DNA of 64,000 nucleotides from Candidatus Zixiibacteriota bacterium (GTDB lineage: Bacteria; Zixibacteria; MSB-5A5; GN15; FEB-12). The position numbers and the translations under genes are program-made. The DNA lies in contig JBFMGC010000009.1 in NCBI GenBank assembly GCA_040752815.1, positions 17,885 to 81,884 of the forward strand. Direction: 5' to 3'. How positions within the stretch are numbered: the first letter of the stretch is position 1; each line of letters starts with the position of its first letter. The notes beneath the pieces are model-generated. The model had not been told where the DNA came from and ran no database searches. It worked only from the letters and a program-made list of their open reading frames with translations. Of this stretch, positions 44,005 through 52,079 are shown one piece after another.

Positions 44005-45140
44005 AGGTTCACGAGTATCAAGCCCGCCAAATGTTTGCCGAGCGGGGAGTGCCGGTGCCGCCGGGTGAGATTGCCACCACCCATCTTCAGGCGGCCGAGA
44101 TCGCCACGAGATTCAACAAACCGGTTATGGTCAAGGCCCAGGTGCTGGTAGGCGGGCGAGGCAAGGCCGGGGGAGTCAAGTATGCTGAGAACCCCGAGGC
44201 CGCGCGCGTCTTGGCCACCAAAATACTTGGGATGGACATCAAGGGCGAGACCGTACGCAAGGTGCTGATTTCGGAAGCGGTTGACATTCTCTCTGAGTCG
44301 TATGTCGGCATCATTCTCGACCGTGCCGCTCAGAAACCGGTGATCATGGTGTCATCAGCGGGCGGGGTGGATATCGAAGAGGTCGCCGCTAAAACCCCGG
44401 AGAAGATACATAAGCTGCATGTGGACCCGATCTACGGCCTTCAGTCATTCGAGGCGCGTAATCTTGCCTACAAGCTGTTCAAGGATATCGGGCAGGTGCG
44501 CAAGGCGGCTGATATCCTGATGAAACTGTACCGGACCTTTTGGGAGGTGGATGCTTCACTCGTGGAAATCAACCCTCTCGTGACTATTCAGGGTGGCGAG
44601 GTGGTCGCTATCGACGCCAAAGTGAACATCGATGACAACGCCCTCTTCCGCCACCCGGATATCGCCGCGATGCGTGATCTCGATGCTGAAATCCCGGCTG
44701 AGGTCAGGGCGCGCGAAGCCGATCTGTCGTTCGTCAAACTCGACGGCAGTATCGGCTGTATTGTCAACGGCGCCGGGCTGGCGATGGCCACGATGGACCT
44801 GGTCAAGAGGTACGGCGGCGAGCCGGCTAACTTCCTGGATATCGGCGGATCATCGAACCCGCAGAAAGTCGTCTCGGCCATGCAGATCATCCTCGATGAT
44901 CCCAATGTCCGTTCGATTCTGATTAATATTTTCGGCGGCATCACAAGGTGCGATGATGTCGCCACCGGTATCGTCGAGGCCTTCCGGCAGCTCAGGCCGA
45001 CAATCCCGGTCGTAGTCAGGCTGACCGGCACGAATGAGACGGAGGCGAGGAGGATACTTGCATCGGTAAAGCTGCCGTCGGCAGAAACGCTGGATAACGT
45101 CGTGAAGAAGGCGATTGAACTGGCCGGTCAGGCCGCATAG
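44001..45140 (+). CDS. sucC: Succinyl-CoA synthetase beta subunit SucC
   Basis: ADP- or GDP-forming subunit that interconverts succinyl-CoA and succinate in the citric acid cycle. MKVHEYQARQMFAERGVPVP starts the ATP-grasp domain; VKAQVLVGGRGKAGGVK, VEINPLV, DAKVNIDDNALFR, GSIGCIVNGAGLAMATMD and NIFGGITRCDDVA are standard. 379 residues. It is coupled upstream to cca by an ATGA overlap and followed by sucD after 27 bases. Confidence 0.96.
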   Translation: MKVHEYQARQMFAERGVPVPPGEIATTHLQAAEIATRFNKPVMVKAQVLVGGRGKAGGVKYAENPEAARVLATKILGMDIKGETVRKVLISEAVDILSESYVGIILDRAAQKPVIMVSSAGGVDIEEVAAKTPEKIHKLHVDPIYGLQSFEARNLAYKLFKDIGQVRKAADILMKLYRTFWEVDASLVEINPLVTIQGGEVVAIDAKVNIDDNALFRHPDIAAMRDLDAEIPAEVRAREADLSFVKLDGSIGCIVNGAGLAMATMDLVKRYGGEPANFLDIGGSSNPQKVVSAMQIILDDPNVRSILINIFGGITRCDDVATGIVEAFRQLRPTIPVVVRLTGTNETEARRILASVKLPSAETLDNVVKKAIELAGQAA

Positions 45141-45167
45141 CAGGACAGTGAACAGGAGCCAAAGAGC

Positions 45168-46172
45168 ATGTCAATTTTCATAGACAAGAAGACGACAGTT
45201 GTCGTTCAAGGCATCACGGGCCGTGACGGTTCATTCCACGCCGAACAGATGAAGAAGTACGGCACGAACGTGGTCGCCGGGGTGACACCCGGCAAAGGGG
45301 GCAGCAAGATCGGCGGGATACCGGTATTCAATACTATGAGCGAGGCGGTCGAAAAGACTTCGGCGAATACGTCGGTCATCTATGTGCCGCCGGCATTCGC
45401 AGTTGATGCTATCTACGAGGCGGTAACGGCGGGCATCAAGCTGGTGGTGTGTGTGACCGAGGGAGTTCCTGCCAATGATATGATGAAGGTCGTGCCATTT
45501 GTGAAGAGCCATGGCGCGCGCCTTATCGGTCCCAACTGTCCGGGACTGATTTCACCCGGCCAGTCGAAAGTGGGCATTCTGCCGGGGACTATCGTCAAGC
45601 CGGGGCCTATCGGGGTTGTTTCCCGCTCGGGCACGTTGACTTACGAAGCGATTTGGGCGCTCACGCTCGCCGACCTCGGCCAGACCAGCTGTGTGGGCAT
45701 CGGCGGAGACCAGGTAATAGGCACAAACTTCATTGACTGTCTCGCGGCGTTCGAGGCCGACCCGGCCACCAAAGGTATTGTCATGATTGGTGAGATCGGC
45801 GGTTCCGATGAGGAACTGGCGGCGGCCTACATCAAGAAGCATCTCACCAAGCCGGTGGTGTCGTTTATCGCCGGGCAGAGCGCCCCTCCGGGCAAACGGA
45901 TGGGCCACGCCGGTGCGATTGTCTCCGGCGGTTCGGGAACCGCCGAGGGGAAGATCAAAGCCTTGAACTCGGTGGGCATACCGGTGGCGGGTTCCCCCAC
46001 TGAAATTCCAGACCTGATCAAGGAGGCTCTGAGGAAGACAAAATCCTCCGGAGGCAAGAAGGTCACGATGAAAAAGCGCGCGGAGATAAAAACCTCCAGA
46101 CCGACTTCAAAGAAGTCCGCCGCTAAGTCCGCGAAGAAGGCGGCTACGAAGAAGACGACGAAGAAGAGATGA
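45168..46172 (+). CDS. sucD: Succinyl-CoA synthetase alpha subunit SucD with lysine-rich C-terminal tail
   Basis: Carries the phosphohistidine of succinyl-CoA synthetase. [56 protein letters not shown] and the active His block [14 protein letters not shown] are present. The normal protein ends near residue 293 (LIKEAL), but here about 40 more residues follow, rich in Lys, Ala, Ser and Thr ([19 protein letters not shown]), similar in composition to histone H1 tails. AGGAG precedes the ATG. The codons of the tail are ordinary AAG/GCC; there is no frameshift. Confidence 0.94.
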   Translation: MSIFIDKKTTVVVQGITGRDGSFHAEQMKKYGTNVVAGVTPGKGGSKIGGIPVFNTMSEAVEKTSANTSVIYVPPAFAVDAIYEAVTAGIKLVVCVTEGVPANDMMKVVPFVKSHGARLIGPNCPGLISPGQSKVGILPGTIVKPGPIGVVSRSGTLTYEAIWALTLADLGQTSCVGIGGDQVIGTNFIDCLAAFEADPATKGIVMIGEIGGSDEELAAAYIKKHLTKPVVSFIAGQSAPPGKRMGHAGAIVSGGSGTAEGKIKALNSVGIPVAGSPTEIPDLIKEALRKTKSSGGKKVTMKKRAEIKTSRPTSKKSAAKSAKKAATKKTTKKR

Positions 46173-46223
46173 GCATTCAATCCATGAGTAGCGCAACAGA
46201 AGCACACCGTGCGAGGAGACGAC

Positions 46224-46487
46224 ATGAGTAGCCCTGACGCTGCCGAGGAAACCAAGCGTAAACCCGGCCCGCAGAGTAAGTACGATTATAGCGCGGGACC
46301 CCCGCCTCTGGAGATCAATATGAAGTGGTGCAAGGCCTGCAATATCTGCATTGCGCTTTGTCCCCAGGATGTATTTGAACCCAACCGCGACGGTAAGCCG
46401 ATCATAGCGCGCGCCCAGAATTGTACCCAGTGTACGATTTGCTGGGTGCATTGCCCTGACCTGGCCATTACCAGCAACTACAAGTAG
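46224..46487 (+). CDS. korD: 2-oxoglutarate:ferredoxin oxidoreductase delta subunit (2[4Fe-4S] ferredoxin)
   Basis: An 87-residue ferredoxin domain protein. CKACNICIALCPQDVF and CTQCTICWVHCPDLA are two complete C-x2-C-x2-C-x3-C-P clusters. It begins a four-gene run encoding the four-subunit 2-oxoacid:ferredoxin oxidoreductase and passes electrons from KorAB to soluble ferredoxin. The ATG follows AGGAG at 46212-46216; the ORF could begin five codons earlier at a GTG. SucCD next door fits a 2-oxoglutarate to succinate route. Confidence 0.92.
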   Translation: MSSPDAAEETKRKPGPQSKYDYSAGPPPLEINMKWCKACNICIALCPQDVFEPNRDGKPIIARAQNCTQCTICWVHCPDLAITSNYK

Positions 46488-46498
46488 GAAAACAGGTT

Positions 46499-47635
46499 AT
46501 GGCCAAAAAAGAACGAGTCCTGATCATGGGCAACCACGCCTGTGTATTAGGCGCTATTTATGCCGGCATGAGGTTTTACGCTGGTTATCCCATTACGCCG
46601 TCGACCGAGGTAGCCGAAGGGTGCGCCCGCGAGCTGCCGAAAATCGGCGGGCGTTTTATACAGATGGAGGATGAGATCGGCTCGATTGCGGCGGCCATCG
46701 GGGCATCAATTTCCGGGGTTAAATCTATGACCGCCACCTCCGGTCCGGGATATTCGCTGATGGTCGAGAACATCGGTTACGCCTACATGACCGAAACACC
46801 GGTCGTGATAATCAACGTCCAGCGCGGTGGGCCATCGACGGGTCTGCCCACCAAAGTAAGCCAGTCCGATACCATGCAGGCGCAGTGGGGGCCGCACGGC
46901 GATAACACGGCGATAGCGGTGGCGCCGTCAACCATTTACGAGACATTCACCGAGACAGTGCGCGCCTTCAATCTGGCCGAGAGATTTCGCAGCCCAGTGA
47001 CAATTCTGCTGGACGAGGTAATCGGCCACTCGCGACAAGTGGTGACGCTGCCTGATCCCGGCGAGCTTGAGATCTTCAATCGCACTAAGCCAACCTGTCC
47101 ACCGGAGGAGTTCGAGGCCTTCGCCATGACAGAGAATCTTGTCTCGCCCATGCCGGCGTTCGGCGATGGCTACCGTTACGTTTGCACCGGCCTCACCCAT
47201 GACACACGTGGTTTTACCACGAACCGCCCGGATGAAATCGCTCCCAAGCTGCATAAGCTACGGCACAAGATTGTTGACTACAAAGAGGAGATCGTCAAGC
47301 TCCGCGACGAATACATGGACGACGCGGAGATCGCCTTCGTGTCATACGGCTCGGTGGCGCGGGCGGCACTTCAGGCGACGTCCATTGCGCGCAAAGCGGG
47401 CGCCAAGGTGGGCGCGGTACAACTGTTCACGATCTGGCCGTTCCCCGATGAGCAAATCAGACAACTATGCAGTCGCTGCCGGAAGGTCGTGGTTGGCGAA
47501 TTGAACATGGGCCAGATCATTCACGAGGTGCGCCGGGTCCTGCCGCCGGATATCGAGGTCCACGGCTTGCAGCGCTTCGACGGCGAGATTCTCACACCCA
47601 TGCAACTGGTCGAAAAGCTGGAGGAGGTGATCTGA
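46499..47635 (+). CDS. korA: 2-oxoglutarate:ferredoxin oxidoreductase alpha subunit
   Basis: The 378-residue alpha subunit with pyrimidine-binding and transketolase-C domains but no fused gamma domain. GNHACVLGAIYAGMRFYAGYPITPSTEVAE, EDEIGSIAAAIGAS, ATSGPGYSLMVENIGYA and VQRGGPSTGLPTKVSQSD are characteristic of KorA/VorB. The C-terminal part has YGSVARAALQA and LFTIWPFPDEQI. Oxidative or reductive direction is not readable from the sequence. The stop overlaps the korB start as TGATG. Confidence 0.93.
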   Translation: MAKKERVLIMGNHACVLGAIYAGMRFYAGYPITPSTEVAEGCARELPKIGGRFIQMEDEIGSIAAAIGASISGVKSMTATSGPGYSLMVENIGYAYMTETPVVIINVQRGGPSTGLPTKVSQSDTMQAQWGPHGDNTAIAVAPSTIYETFTETVRAFNLAERFRSPVTILLDEVIGHSRQVVTLPDPGELEIFNRTKPTCPPEEFEAFAMTENLVSPMPAFGDGYRYVCTGLTHDTRGFTTNRPDEIAPKLHKLRHKIVDYKEEIVKLRDEYMDDAEIAFVSYGSVARAALQATSIARKAGAKVGAVQLFTIWPFPDEQIRQLCSRCRKVVVGELNMGQIIHEVRRVLPPDIEVHGLQRFDGEILTPMQLVEKLEEVI

Positions 47636-48495
47636 TGAGCACCGTAGTCAAAGAGAAGGACAAGCAGCGGTCCGATGTCATCCTGCAGTACCTCCGTCCC
47701 CGCAAAGCGATGCCCACTGTCTGGTGCGCCGGCTGCGGCAACGGGATTGTCATGTCGGCGATCATCCGGGCGGTCGATAATCTTGGGTTGTCCAAGGACA
47801 ATGTTGTGATGGCTTCCGGAATCGGTTGCTCCAGCCGCATGCCGATCTATCTCGATTTCAATGCCCTGCATACCACGCACGGTCGAGCTTTGGCTTTCGC
47901 CACCGGCGTGAAATTCGCCCGTCCGGAGTTGAAAGTGATTGTGGTCACCGGCGACGGCGACGCCCTCGCTATCGGCGGCAACCACTTTATCCATGCCTGC
48001 CGCCGCAACATCGACATCACCACCGTGCTGATTAATAACAACATCTACGGCATGACCGGAGGGCAGGGCTCGCCCACGACGCCGGCTCACGCCTTTTCGA
48101 CCACTACGCCGTTCGGCAACGCCGAGAAGCAGTTCGATCCCTGTGGACTGGCCCAGGCGGCGGGCGCATCGTTTGTTGGACGAGGTACAGTGTACCACAC
48201 GCCGCAGTTGGAAAAGCTCATCATGCAGGCGATCGAACATCGCGGCTTCTCGCTGGTCGAGGTCATTTCCAACTGCCACACCTATTTCGGCCGTTTGAAC
48301 AAGCAGGGAGACGCGGTTACGATGATCAACGACTTCAAGGACCGCGCGGTGCCTCTCGCGAAGGCGCAGAAGATGACGCCCGAGGAACTGAAGGGCAAGT
48401 ATGTGATCGGTCTGCTGCACAAGGAAGAGAAGACCGAATTCTGTGATGTCTACGATGATACCGTCAAACATCTGACGGGAGGTAAGCAGGCATGA
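47635..48495 (+). CDS. korB: 2-oxoglutarate:ferredoxin oxidoreductase beta subunit
   Basis: The TPP-binding subunit (286 residues). MPTVWCAGCGNGIV holds conserved Cys, ASGIGCSSRM another, and GDGDALAIGGNHFIHACRRN with NNNIYGMTGGQGSPTTP forms the TPP-Mg motif (GDG...NN). In KorB these cysteines with a later one (CHTYFGR) bind a 4Fe-4S cluster. The ATG at 47635 overlaps the korA stop; a longer open frame upstream runs through korA in another phase and is spurious. Confidence 0.94.
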   Translation: MSTVVKEKDKQRSDVILQYLRPRKAMPTVWCAGCGNGIVMSAIIRAVDNLGLSKDNVVMASGIGCSSRMPIYLDFNALHTTHGRALAFATGVKFARPELKVIVVTGDGDALAIGGNHFIHACRRNIDITTVLINNNIYGMTGGQGSPTTPAHAFSTTTPFGNAEKQFDPCGLAQAAGASFVGRGTVYHTPQLEKLIMQAIEHRGFSLVEVISNCHTYFGRLNKQGDAVTMINDFKDRAVPLAKAQKMTPEELKGKYVIGLLHKEEKTEFCDVYDDTVKHLTGGKQA

Positions 48496-49076
48496 GCGCG
48501 AAAGTTCTCGATAAGGTGCAAATCCCGCAGGATCGCTACGAGATGCGGCTCTCCGGCTCGGGCGGCCAGGGGATGATTCTGGCGTCGGTCATTCTCGCCG
48601 AGGCCATCGCCAAGTCTGACGATCGCAATGTCGTTCAAACCCAGTCATACGGCCCCGAGGCGCGGGGCGGTGCGTCGAAGTCGGACGTAGTCATCTCGCC
48701 CAATGAGATTTACTATCCCAAGGCGATGAAGCTCGACCTCCTTTTGTGCATGACCCAGGAGTCGATGGACAAATACTACGGCGATCTCAAGCCGAACGGC
48801 ACGCTCGTGGTTGACACCACGCTCGTTACTGACATCCCGGCAGATAAATACTACGGGCTGCCGTTTACTCGGTTGGCGCGTGAGGAGGCCGGACATGTGA
48901 TGGTGGCCAATGTGATCGCGCTCTCGGCTATTGCTGAACTAACCGGCCTGGTGTCACGTGTGGCGCTGACCTCCGCGGTCTTGAAACGCGCGCCGCGCGG
49001 CACTGAGGAGAAGAATAAGAAAGCGATCGACATCGGCTTCACCGAGGCGGCGAAACTGAAACAGGGGAAGAGCTGA
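48492..49076 (+). CDS. korC: 2-oxoglutarate:ferredoxin oxidoreductase gamma subunit
   Basis: The CoA-binding gamma subunit (194 residues). RLSGSGGQGMILASVILAEAI, QTQSYGPEARGGASKSDVVIS and the late RGTEEKNKKAIDIGFTEA are typical. It overlaps korB by four bases (ATGA). The next gene, ndk, follows after three bases, so the cotranscribed unit extends to ndk. Confidence 0.94.
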   Translation: MSAKVLDKVQIPQDRYEMRLSGSGGQGMILASVILAEAIAKSDDRNVVQTQSYGPEARGGASKSDVVISPNEIYYPKAMKLDLLLCMTQESMDKYYGDLKPNGTLVVDTTLVTDIPADKYYGLPFTRLAREEAGHVMVANVIALSAIAELTGLVSRVALTSAVLKRAPRGTEEKNKKAIDIGFTEAAKLKQGKS

Positions 49077-49079
49077 AAT

Positions 49080-49475
49080 ATGAGCCGTACCCTGCTGATT
49101 GTCAAACCGGACGCGGTCCAGCGACGCCTTGTCGGCCACGTGATCTCCCGCCTTGAAAGGGCCGGTTTTCGTATTGTGGAAATGCGCATGTTGACCCTGA
49201 CCGAAGCGAAAGCACGGGCTTTCTACGCCGTGCACGAGGGCAAGCCGTTTCTGGAGAGCCTGGTCCGGTTCATGACCTCGGGGCCGGTGGTGCCGATGCT
49301 GCTCGAAAGAGAGAACGCTGTGGACGATCTTCGCACTCTGATCGGCGCTACCGATCCCAAAAAGGCCGCGTGCGGCACGATCCGGCAGGAGATTGCGCTG
49401 GACATTGAGAAGAACTCGGTCCATGCGTCGGATTCCGATGAAAACGCTACTAAGGAGATCGCCCACTTCTTTTGA
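49080..49475 (+). CDS. ndk: Nucleoside diphosphate kinase
   Basis: Transfers gamma-phosphate among nucleotides through a phosphohistidine. SRTLLIVKPDAVQRRLVGHVISRLERAGF, RPFxxxLVxxMxSGPVV-like KPFLESLVRFMTSGPVVPML, GATDPKKAACGTIRQ and the active-site His in NSVHASDSDENA are present. 131 residues. Lies at the end of the kor operon; with SucCD it can balance the ATP or GTP product (inference). Confidence 0.95.
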   Translation: MSRTLLIVKPDAVQRRLVGHVISRLERAGFRIVEMRMLTLTEAKARAFYAVHEGKPFLESLVRFMTSGPVVPMLLERENAVDDLRTLIGATDPKKAACGTIRQEIALDIEKNSVHASDSDENATKEIAHFF

Positions 49476-49503
49476 GCGGCTCCCCTCCCGCGTTCCCACC
49501 GCT

Positions 49504-50739
49504 ATGGACGTCAAGTTGACATACGCCGAGGATACCATCTCTCTTACGCTTCCCGACTGGGTCGATATGCAGGAGTACGGCGTGTTGTCTGACGGTGCGC
49601 CGCTTTCGTATGATCAGTTTGTTGAGTCCTTCGAAAGGTCCGGGGGAGAGCGTGTGCTCGAGGGTGAGCCTCCCTTGATTATAGTCAACGATGGCCATCG
49701 CCCAACCCCTACCGCGCAGATACTCGATTGGCTCGATCAATACGATGGCCGCCTCCTGGACAACGCACTCTTTCTCATAGCGTGCGGCACACATGGGGAA
49801 CCATCGGCAGATCACTACAGGAAGATATTCGGCAGGCACTTGGATCGGCTGAGAGACCGCCTTGCCTGGCATGATTGCGGCGATTTGAGCCGGATGACAA
49901 AGATCGGTTGTGACCGTTTCGGTGAGCCATTCTATCTGAACAGCCGGGCATTCAAGGCGCGGAAGATCCTGATTATCACTTCGGTGGAGCCGCATTATTT
50001 CGCTGGTTTCACGGGCGGCCGGAAGTCTCTTTTCCCCGGATTGACTGACCGCGCCACAATCGAGCGCAACCACAATCTGGCCAATTCCCTCGATTGCCAA
50101 CCACTGAGACTCAAGGGCAACCCGATGGCTGAACATCTTGACGAATTGCTCGAACAATTCGATTCCAGTAAGGTGTTCTCGATCCAGGTTGTTGCCGATG
50201 CCTCCCGCCGCATACTCCACGCGTTCTGCGGCCCATTACAGATGGCTTTTGAGAAGGCGGTAGCGGCGTCATTTCAGCTATACGCTCACACCATACCCAG
50301 GCCATACGATCTGGTCCTCGCCGAGGTTCTCCCGCCGCTGGATCGCACTTTGTACCAGATTCAGAAGGGGCTCGAAAACAGCCAGGCCGGGTGCGCCGAC
50401 CGAGGAACTGTGGCCGTGGTGGCGTCGTGCCGCGACGGCATCGGCAAGCGCAGTTTCTTTGATCTGGCTGGTTCATGGGATAGGGAGACGAACCAACCGC
50501 GCGACGGCGTCCCAAGATTCGGATCGCACAAGCTGTCACGGGTCAACGCCATGACGCGGCGCATCAACGTACGCCTGTACTCCGAGCTGCCCGATGATCA
50601 ACCCCGTCGGGTGTTCTACGAGCCGGTTCACGATCTGGAGACGCTGACTCACGAATGTTTGAACAAGAACGATAGAAAACGGCTGGCGGTCGTACGCGAC
50701 GCCGGCCACACGGTACTTAAACTCGCTGGTGCGCCATAG
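49504..50739 (+). CDS. LarA-like nickel-pincer racemase family protein
   Basis: A 411-residue member of the lactate racemase (LarA, formerly DUF2088) family, whose enzymes racemise or epimerise 2-hydroxy acids with a covalently bound nickel-pincer cofactor. Key sites are visible: VNDGHRPTPTAQIL, ACGTHGEPS, WHDC, and EPHYFAGFTGGRKSLFPG with His164 and Lys174, which correspond by motif to the catalytic His and the cofactor Lys of LarA. The maturation genes larB, larC and larE are not in the window. Some LarA relatives act on malate, and this gene directly precedes mdh, so malate is a reasonable guess. ATG at 49504; the open frame upstream overlaps ndk and is not used. Confidence 0.85.
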   Translation: MDVKLTYAEDTISLTLPDWVDMQEYGVLSDGAPLSYDQFVESFERSGGERVLEGEPPLIIVNDGHRPTPTAQILDWLDQYDGRLLDNALFLIACGTHGEPSADHYRKIFGRHLDRLRDRLAWHDCGDLSRMTKIGCDRFGEPFYLNSRAFKARKILIITSVEPHYFAGFTGGRKSLFPGLTDRATIERNHNLANSLDCQPLRLKGNPMAEHLDELLEQFDSSKVFSIQVVADASRRILHAFCGPLQMAFEKAVAASFQLYAHTIPRPYDLVLAEVLPPLDRTLYQIQKGLENSQAGCADRGTVAVVASCRDGIGKRSFFDLAGSWDRETNQPRDGVPRFGSHKLSRVNAMTRRINVRLYSELPDDQPRRVFYEPVHDLETLTHECLNKNDRKRLAVVRDAGHTVLKLAGAP

Positions 50740-50769
50740 GACGCACACGGAATTACCAGGAGAGGATAT

Positions 50770-51699
50770 ATGAACAAGAAGATCGCCGTGATCGGAGCCG
50801 GCAATGTCGGGGCCTCATGCGCCATGTATCTGGCTGAGGCCAATTTTGCCGATGTCGTCATGGTCGACGTCATCGAGGACATGCCCAAAGGCAAAGGGCT
50901 TGACCTGACCCAGGCCGGACCGGTTCGCGGCTACAACGCCCGCGTGCTCGGCACCAATGATTTCAAGGATATGCAGGGAGCGGATATCGTCATCATGACC
51001 GCCGGCCTTGCCCGCAAACCGGGCATGACCCGCGAGGACCTGCTGACCAAGAACGCCGAGATCATCGCCGCCTGCGGCAAACACATCAAGAAATACTGCC
51101 CCAAGAGCATTGTGCTGATGGTCTCCAATCCGCTCGACCTGATGACCTTCCACATGCAGAACATCACCGGCTTTCCGAAAAACCGGGTGCTCGGCCAGGC
51201 GGGGGTACTCGACTCGGTGCGCTTCCGTACGTTTATCGCGATGGAGCTGAACGTGGCCATGACCGACGTGCAGGCGATGGTGCTGGGCGGACACGGCGAC
51301 ACTATGGTACCGCTACCACGGTACACCACTGTCGCCGGCATTCCAATCGGCGAGCTGATCGAGAAGAAGCGGATCGATGAGATCTGCGCTCGCACCGCCG
51401 ACGGTGGCGGCGAGATCGTGCGCCTGCTCAAGACCGGCTCCGCGTATTACGCGCCTGCGGCGGCCACTGTCGATATGTGCCGCGCAATCTTCAACGATGA
51501 AAAACGGGTGTTGGCAGCGTCGGCCTGGCTGACCGGCCAGTACGGTATTACTGATATTTACATCGGCGTGCCGGTGGTGCTCGGTGCTGATGGTGTGGAG
51601 AAGATTTTCGAGTTGAAGCTCTCGAAGAACGAACTGAAATCGCTCCAGACCTCCGCCGCGACCTACAAAGAGCACCTCAAGATCATGGGGTATAAGTAG
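50770..51699 (+). CDS. mdh: Malate dehydrogenase
   Basis: NAD-dependent oxidation of malate to oxaloacetate. The 309 residues are of the LDH-like MDH type: KIAVIGAGNVGASCAMYLAEA, the Asp in VMVDVIEDMPKGKGLDL, TAGLARKPGMTREDLL (with the Arg pair of malate dehydrogenases), VSNPLDLMTF, GQAGVLDSVRFR and the catalytic His in LGGHGDTMVPL. The ATG follows AGGAGAGG. A repeat-filled 380-base spacer separates it from icd. Confidence 0.96.
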   Translation: MNKKIAVIGAGNVGASCAMYLAEANFADVVMVDVIEDMPKGKGLDLTQAGPVRGYNARVLGTNDFKDMQGADIVIMTAGLARKPGMTREDLLTKNAEIIAACGKHIKKYCPKSIVLMVSNPLDLMTFHMQNITGFPKNRVLGQAGVLDSVRFRTFIAMELNVAMTDVQAMVLGGHGDTMVPLPRYTTVAGIPIGELIEKKRIDEICARTADGGGEIVRLLKTGSAYYAPAAATVDMCRAIFNDEKRVLAASAWLTGQYGITDIYIGVPVVLGADGVEKIFELKLSKNELKSLQTSAATYKEHLKIMGYK

Positions 51700-52079
51700 G
51701 CGGTCGATGACGCGGCCGACCTTCCGGTGTCCCTGCGCTTGCGCTGGGCAGCAAAAGCGTAGGGCAGAACCCACCGGTGCCCCATCGCTTGCGCTGGGTG
51801 GAGAAACCGTAGGGCAGAACCCGAGCCCGCTTCGGGCGAGTGGTTCTGCCAACCGAAGGCAGGGAAAAGAAGGAGCTGTCGGGCAGAGTCGCCTGACAAC
51901 ACGATGAATGGCAGAATTACGCCGCTGAAGCAGCGGGGGATTTTGCCCTACGAGAGTAGAGGTAGGGCAGGAGCCCCGTGCTCCTGCCACGGGTGATTGA
52001 AGTCGTGGCGTACAATGGCAGGACCGCAGGGGTCCTGCCCTACGTATTGAGATTGAACGATTTTGAATAAGGAGCTCAC
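51700..52079. repeat. Repeat-filled spacer between mdh and icd
   Basis: It contains a 50-bp direct repeat in tandem, imperfect (units from 51724 and 51774, sharing CCGGTG, CGCTTGCGCTGGG and GTAGGGCAGAACCC). It also has a GGCAGAACC/GGTTCTGCC hairpin with inner GCCCG/CGGGC (51813-51850), GGCAGGAGC/GCTCCTGCC around CCCGT (51966-51988), and GGCAGGACC/GGTCCTGCC around GCAGG (52017-52039), the last within a 28-base exact copy of 2018-2045. No gene is seen. AAGGAG lies just before icd. Confidence 0.8.

Noticed and set aside
47467..47634. N-terminal extension of KorB
   Set aside because: It overlaps korA in another frame; KorB similarity begins at the ATG at 47635.
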